NCBI GenBank assembly: GCA_020881915.1
Contig: JAJFPB010000004.1
Span: 1,550,001-1,614,000 of the forward strand
Origin: Paramyrothecium sp. XJ0827
Taxonomy: Eukaryota > Ascomycota > Sordariomycetes > Hypocreales > Stachybotryaceae
Length of the DNA stretch: 64,000 bases
Reading direction: 5' to 3'
Part shown: positions 58,458-64,000 of the stretch, one piece after another
Layout: each line of letters starts with the position of its first letter
Position numbering within the stretch: position 1 is the first letter of the stretch
Position numbers and translations under genes: made by a program
Notes under the pieces: model-generated
Databases searched by the model: none
The model's input: only the letters and a program-made list of their open reading frames with translations
Told to the model about the DNA's origin: nothing

Positions 58458-59737
58458 ATGAGACCTATTCTTCTCTCTGGGCACGAGCGTGCGCTCACCC
58501 AGATTCGGTATGCCGAAACCCCTCCTACCTCCTCCATCTCCCATCTCCCATCTCCAACATCTCGATTCCCCTCCTCCGCGCTGCCCTGCCCTGAATGCGT
58601 GCGAGGTTCGCGTCCCTGTTTATTTTCTCGACGCACGCATGCGCTTTGTTCGTTGGCTGACCCTTCCCTTCCTCGCGTCCAGCTATAACCTCGATGGCGA
58701 CCTCATCTTCTCCGTCGCCAAGGACCAGCAGATCTGCGTCTGGTTCTCCCACAACGGCGAGCGCCTGGGCACCTACCACGGCCACGTCGGTGCCATCTGG
58801 ACCGTCGACGTCGAACCCACCTCTACCATGATCGCCACCGGTTCCGCCGACAACACCATCCGCCTGTGGGAGGTCAAGACCGGCCGCTGCCTCAAGGTCT
58901 GGGAGTTCCCCACCGCCGTCAAGCGCGTTGAGTTCAACGAGGACGGCACCAAGCTGCTCGGCGTTACCGAGAAGCGCATGGGTTACCTCAGCAACATCGT
59001 TGTCCTCGACATCAACCCTGACGTCGACGCCGAGCAGAACGACGAGAAGGCCCTGACCATCGTCTGCGACGAGAGCAAGGCCACCGTTGCCGGCTGGAGC
59101 TACCTGAGCAAGTACATCATTGCCGGCCACGAGGACGGCAGCATCAGCCAGTACGACGCCAAGACTGGCGACCTCCTCGACAACGTGCCCATCCACGAGC
59201 TCAACAACCCCATTGCCGACCTGCAGTGGTCCACTGACCGCAGCTACTGCATCACCGCTTGCAAGGACAAGACTTCCAAGGTAAGATGTCACTTTCGTGC
59301 CTTGTCTGGATCGAGCCTCTTGGCTTGTCACTGTTCGGTTGCACGGCTTGCTAACATGTCCCGCACAGCTTGTCTCCGCCAAGGACCTCGCTGTTATCAA
59401 GACGTACGTCGCCGACACGCCTCTGAATAGCGCCACCATCACTCCCAAGAAGGACTTTGTCATCCTTGGTGGTGGCCAGGCCGCCATGGACGTCACCACG
59501 ACCGCTGCCCGCCAGGGTAAGTTTGAGGCCCGCTTCTACCATAAGATCTTCGAGGATGAGATTGGTCGTGTGCGTGGTCACTTCGGTCCCCTCAACACCG
59601 TGGCCGCCGACCCCACCGGCAAGAGCTACGCAAGCGGCGGAGAAGACGGCTACGTCCGCGTTCACCACTTCGACAAGGGCTACTTCGACTTCTTGTACGA
59701 GGTTGAGAGGGAACGGCAGAACCGGATGCAGCAGTAA
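58458..59737 (+). CDS. TIF34: Translation initiation factor eIF3 subunit i
   Basis: WD40 subunit of eIF3, 338 residues, the usual length. Exons: 58458-58507, 58683-59280 and 59369-59737; introns are 175 and 88 nt. The short first exon encodes [17 protein letters not shown], joined to [20 protein letters not shown], the near-invariant eIF3i start. WD repeats follow, for example [20 protein letters not shown] and [19 protein letters not shown]. The C-terminal repeat has [19 protein letters not shown] then [18 protein letters not shown]. It binds eIF3b and eIF3g in the initiation complex. Strong C-ending codon bias fits a highly expressed gene. It is convergent with the ISWI gene, 537 bp away. 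Confidence 0.96.
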
Positions 59738-60274
59738 AAGCACCATGCTGTCTTTTCCTGTCTAGGCTTGCATTGTACGGCGTTAAAGGGGGAAAGGTGA
59801 CTGACTTCTGCTTGGGAGAACAAATTTTGGCGGAGACGGTCTCGTATGTACAACATACCACTGCCATGTCTTCGTTTGGTTTAGTATAGAGTACCTAAAA
59901 AGGCAGGGACTTGACGTGAATGGGAATCTTATGATCGTACAATCGCTGCTCTCCTGCTCCCCTCATCGTGACGACAAGCGCATATCACCTCGTGAAATTT
60001 AACGAAGTTGTATGCGAAACACTTTTCGTGGTGAAACCAAACTCCATTTGCATGTTGTAACTGTCAATCAAGGATAAAAGTTTGGTCGTCAGAGACGAAG
60101 ACGCCAAGGCCTACTCAAAACTTATACCGTACCATGCGCCGACCAATATTCCCCCTTTGCCACCATGGCCAATGACTTCTCCTGCCAACAATGTCGATTT
60201 GCCCACCAGAACGCCTAGTGTCCATCTTCCCACTCCTAACTACGCTTGCATCATCCTCCTCATGCCATCAATGC
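59738..60274. other. intergenic, convergent 3' ends
   Basis: 537 bp between the convergent eIF3i and ISWI genes; presumably both 3' UTRs. Nothing else is seen. Confidence 0.55.
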
Positions 60275-63200
60275 TCATTTCTTCTTGCCTTTCTTACCCT
60301 TCGAGCCTCCGGCGTTGGAGTTGTTAGACGCTACGCTGGATGCCCTTGAAGGAGACGTTGAGCTTGCCTTGCTCGACTTGATGTTATCAAGTGCTTTGTT
60401 CTGGAGAAAGAGTTAGTTTGATCGGAATGTTCAAGCCTTTCCGTAATGCTTACCTTGACGCCGTTCTTAGCCTTCTTCTTAGCAGGGGCCATGCCAAGAA
60501 CACTATCCTCGTCATTGTCTTCGTCTGGCTCACGCTTCGTCTTGCCGTTGACTCCATTGGCGCCCTTCGTAGGGACATCCTCAAACTCCTTGACAATTGC
60601 CGTGAGAAGTGTCGTACATCGACGAGACAGCTCGATCGCGTTACGGCTGAGCAAAAACCAATCGAAACGGAAGAGAGGTGACTCTTGGATATCAACTCGC
60701 ATCTTCTCGTACAAATCAGGCGTGTCGATGCCGTACTTGTCTAAAAGTACCAACAAGAACCGATCTTCTTCCTCGTTGTACACTTTTTTGTTGGTTGTCG
60801 AAACAGAGTAATTGATCTTGAGCTGCTGCAATGGTACCCGGTATTGTGACATCTTCTTCTTGAGCAGCTTGCGCTGGAGCTCGATACGTCGTGTTCGGTC
60901 CTCGCCATCCTCGATGACCTTGATATACTTGTTGTAGTCTGCAATTTCCGTATATCGTTGCCAGAAGACCTTGGCGTATGCCCTAATTTCGGCCACCGTC
61001 TTACTGTCAATTTCCCTGGCAATTGCATCATAAGCTGTGCGGCCATATTTTCCGGAAGCGTTCACGAATTGCTGGAAATCCCGACGATTCCAGTTGCCGA
61101 ACCCTTGAGTGGAAAGCTCCTCTTTCTCTTCCTTTTCTTCCTCTGTCAAGGGGGTGGCGTTGTCGATCTCCTGCTGATCAAGTGCTCGCTCGGCTTCCCG
61201 CTCAGAAAGATTCTCATCATCTCCATCGGGCAGCGGCACTTTGTAACCAATTTCCTTCCGATAATACGCCGTCTCTCGATCCTGGAGATCCCTGAGACGA
61301 GGAGGATAGAACTGGTAGTCATGCACCGGAACCTGCTTCGGGGCTCGTGGAGCCTTCGGCTTAGCATCCGCCTTGGGGTTAGGATACATCGTCTGCCGGA
61401 AATACTTGTCCATGGAGTAGGATTGCTCTTTGCGCTCACGCTTGGCGGGGTTGATCCAGTTCATCCCAATGTCCTTCTTAGTATTGGCGAAATTCTCGCC
61501 ATTCCATTCGTAGGCTGATTCCGAAGTAAACTTTTGAAGGTCATCGATGCCCAACTTCTCGTACTTCGCGTTCAGCTCCTTTGTACGGTTCTCTCCGCGA
61601 GCGAGAATGTCCTCTATGTCGTTGTCATCAATCTCTTTATCCTCGCCGGCCATATTGCCAGTAGGACCCTTAGACTGGAACACCCTCTCAGCACCATGCT
61701 GAATCATTGATAGCAGCTCATCCTTGTTGGCCGCGGCTTTGGCAGCTATTTGCGCCCTGCCCTGCTGAATAACCAGTTGATCAAGGCGGAGTTTCTGAGC
61801 CGCCCGCTCCAGCACCTTCTCTTCGATAGCATTGTCCGTCACGAACCTGTAGACCACAACCTGCTTTGTTTGTCCGATGCGGTGGGCACGGTCCATGGCC
61901 TGGAGATCTGCTTGAGGGTTCCAGTCGCTGTCGTAAAGAATAACAATGTCGGCCGTGGTCAAGTTGATGCCCAGTCCACCAGCCCTGGTGGTGAGCAGAA
62001 AGACGAACTTTTCAGAGCCAGGCTTGTTGTAGTCATCGATAGCGGCAATACGATCCTCATGCGCCGTTCCACCATCAATTCTGCAGTATTTGAAGCCTCG
62101 GAAGACACAATAATCTTCCAAGATGTCCAGTAAACGACTCATCTGAGAAAAGATCAGGACCCTGCTCCCCTCCTTTTGTAATCTCGCTAGGAGTCTGTCC
62201 AATACAACCATTTTCCCCGAGTTGTAGACAAGATGTTCATCAGTGGTGTACGGCGGACCAGGCTCGGCTCCTTCGAATAGATAGGGGTGATTGCAGCATT
62301 TACGTAGCTGCATGACGATATTGAGGAGCCTGGTCTTCGATTCACGCTTGCCGCCGGCTCCGTTCACGGCGTCAATATCCTTCTCCAGGATCTTCTTGTA
62401 CCACTTGACCTGCATCTCAGACATTCCTAGGTAAAGGTTGACCTCCTTCTTCGGCAGAAGACTCTTCTCAACATCACTTTTGACTCTGCGCAGCAAAAAT
62501 GGTCGTAGGACACGGTGCAATTGCTGAACAACGGTATCTTGATCACGATCCTGGCCTGAGAACCACTGGTCGAAAGCCTCCGAATCGCCAAAGACGTCAG
62601 GAAGCAGAAAGTTGAGCAGAGCCCACAGCTCGTGAAGATTATTTTGGAGGGGTGTGCCGGTAATAAGCAGACGATTTCTGGAAGTGAATAGTCGAATGAC
62701 TTGGGAGAGCGATGACTCCTCGTTCTTGATGCGGTGTGCCTAGAAAAGGTGTCAGTCTCATCTCAATTTGGTCCGGTTGGAATACATACCTCATCGATAA
62801 TGATGTACTCCCACGCGAATTTTTTTAGGTGACTCTTTTCTCGCAAGATCATCTCGTAGCTGGTAATGCACACATCGAACTTTTCATCGACAAGCCGCTC
62901 GTTGATCAAGTTGTTGCGATCTTCCTTGGCTCCTTGTAGAACAAGTACGTTGACCTCGGGCGTCCATCTCGCGAATTCTCTCGACCAGTTGTCAAGTGTA
63001 GACTTGGGTACAGTAATGAGATGTGGTCCTGTAATGCCAACAATGTGTCGCAGGTACCCCAGGAAAGATATGGTTTGCAGGGTTTTGCCGAGACCCATCT
63101 CGTCCGCGAGGATGCCTGAAATGCCATTCTCATGCAAGGATATAAGCCAGTTCAGGCCAGCAACCTGGTAGTCCCTCATTGTTCCCTGGATAAATGCTGG

Positions 63201-63854
63201 AGACTCCCGAAAGACCGTATCTGCTGAGCCACCACGCTTTTCGTCTTTGAGAAGCTCGGCATCCTCTTCGGCTTCGGTGCGTCTGCGTCTGTCGTTGGCA
63301 GCACCACCCTGCCTTCCCGCACCTTTCTTTCCTCGTGCTGCTTCTTCATTCTGGCGATCAATCTCGGCCATGATATCGCGGATTTTGGGATCGGGGTTGG
63401 TCTCGATGAAGTGTCGGAACAGGTCAGTCAGCCCGAGAAGATACCGAAACCTTCGAATAGTGTCGTCCTCCTACAGCGATGTCAGTTTGAAGAGATACAA
63501 AACCGAGCGCGGTATTCGTATTGAGTTCAATCATACCTTGGACTCATCTAGACGGTCATGTTTCTTGCCGAAGATGCTTCGCCGCAATTGATTCGCCTCG
63601 GTGCGGCGTTTTCGCCCATCCGTCATAGGTTCGCCAACAACACTGCTGGCGGTGGTGTTCGGGTTGGTATCAGAGTCTGTGTAGTCAGGCGTCTCATCTA
63701 CCTCCTAGGATCCCAAGTACGTCAGTCGAAGCTTCAAGACGAAGGTTGATTGCCAGTAGGTGACGCGCACCATCTCTTCCATGTGGCTGTTTTCAGGCGC
63801 GTCAGACATTGAAACATCTGGATCGGCCGCAGCGGCTCGTGATCGTGGAGCCAT
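60275..63854 (-). CDS. ISWI: ISWI-type chromatin remodelling ATPase
   Basis: Nucleosome-spacing ATPase of the SNF2 superfamily, 1114 residues. Exons: 63854-63771, 63704-63537, 63470-62790, 62739-60454 and 60400-60275; all junctions are phase 0 and introns are 50-66 nt. The acidic N-terminus is followed by the AutoN-like region ([15 protein letters not shown]). The helicase core has motif I DEMGLGKT (207-214) and motif II DEAH (310-313, formed across the third splice), and the second lobe has [19 protein letters not shown]. The HAND domain follows, then SANT ([20 protein letters not shown]) and SLIDE ([18 protein letters not shown]). The last exon adds a Ser/Lys-rich tail ending KKGKKK. It is the Isw1/Isw2 counterpart; the two yeast paralogues cannot be told apart here. 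Confidence 0.95.
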
Positions 63855-64000
63855 TGTGTGTGCTGGTCCTGGCAGAAGAACCACTATGCGCGACTGGCGC
63901 CTCTAAGACGCGTCAAGATGCGCTCTCAAGTGCCCTCTCCGAACTGTATGCCGGCTTCGCTAATCCTTCTGTGAGGATTCACTGACAAGTCGGTGAATAT
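63855..64000. other. ISWI upstream sequence
   Basis: The last 146 bases hold the beginning of the ISWI leader/promoter; the rest is outside the window. Confidence 0.5.

Noticed and set aside
1..64000. CRISPR arrays, bacterial operons, phage or virus-like genes
   Set aside because: No spaced repeat array, Shine-Dalgarno organisation or viral hallmark gene was seen; the gene structures are eukaryotic throughout.

Overview
This is a 64 kb stretch of a filamentous ascomycete (Pezizomycotina) nuclear genome, most likely a Sordariomycete. The evidence is short GT-AG introns (mostly 49-135 nt, with CTRAC-type branch points), Pezizomycotina-type proteins (a PKA regulatory subunit without the N-terminal dimerisation region, a BRE4/FUSC-type membrane protein, a DUF3405 protein, a DHA1 transporter, a CYP), pyrimidine-rich leaders and GGTACCT/TTACC-type promoter repeats. 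No bacterial, viral or CRISPR feature was seen, and no intact mobile element. I placed exon boundaries by eye. In every spliced model the phases join and the total length divides by three.

Layout: 1-894 (+) is the 3' end of DPB2 (DNA polymerase epsilon subunit B). 1177-4331 (-) is a BRE4/FUSC-like multi-pass membrane protein. 5702-6559 (+) is a HAD phosphatase. 6933-8616 (-) is a Ste7-type MAP kinase kinase. 10963-15376 (+) is SPT6. 18821-19509 (+) is a small Stf2-like hydrophilin whose start codon is split by an intron. 21221-21964 (+) is SPF27/BCAS2. 22571-23755 (-) is the PKA regulatory subunit. 26640-28139 (-) is HFI1/ADA1 of SAGA, sharing a 536 bp divergent promoter with 28676-31330 (+), SPC98/GCP3. 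36039-36281 (+) is a possible 80-aa protein with a leader intron. 37446-38891 (+) is CDT1. 39999-41838 (+) is a DHA1 MFS transporter. 46293-48844 (+) is a DUF3405 type II membrane protein. 50329-51786 (-) is an unrecognised multi-pass membrane protein with a SAP-like N-terminus. 53496-55623 (-) is a cytochrome P450. 58458-59737 (+) is eIF3i. 60275-63854 (-) is an ISWI remodeler.

The content is mainly housekeeping: replication (DPB2, CDT1), transcription and chromatin (SPT6, ADA1, ISWI), splicing (SPF27), translation (eIF3i), microtubule nucleation (SPC98) and signalling (Ste7-like MAPKK, PKA-R). Between these lie a few accessory-type genes (MFS, P450, DUF3405). The genes are not a pathway cluster. 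About half of the window is intergenic, with long gaps of 2-4.7 kb in which I see no convincing gene. The most useful follow-ups are the split AUG, an ACGCG/CGCGT cluster before CDT1, a Gal4-type CGG-N11-CCG palindrome before the MFS gene, an overlapping upstream ORF and 11-bp repeat in the SPC98 leader, the SAP-like membrane protein, and an AT-rich island near 57.4-57.6 kb. I found no clearly new biological system.
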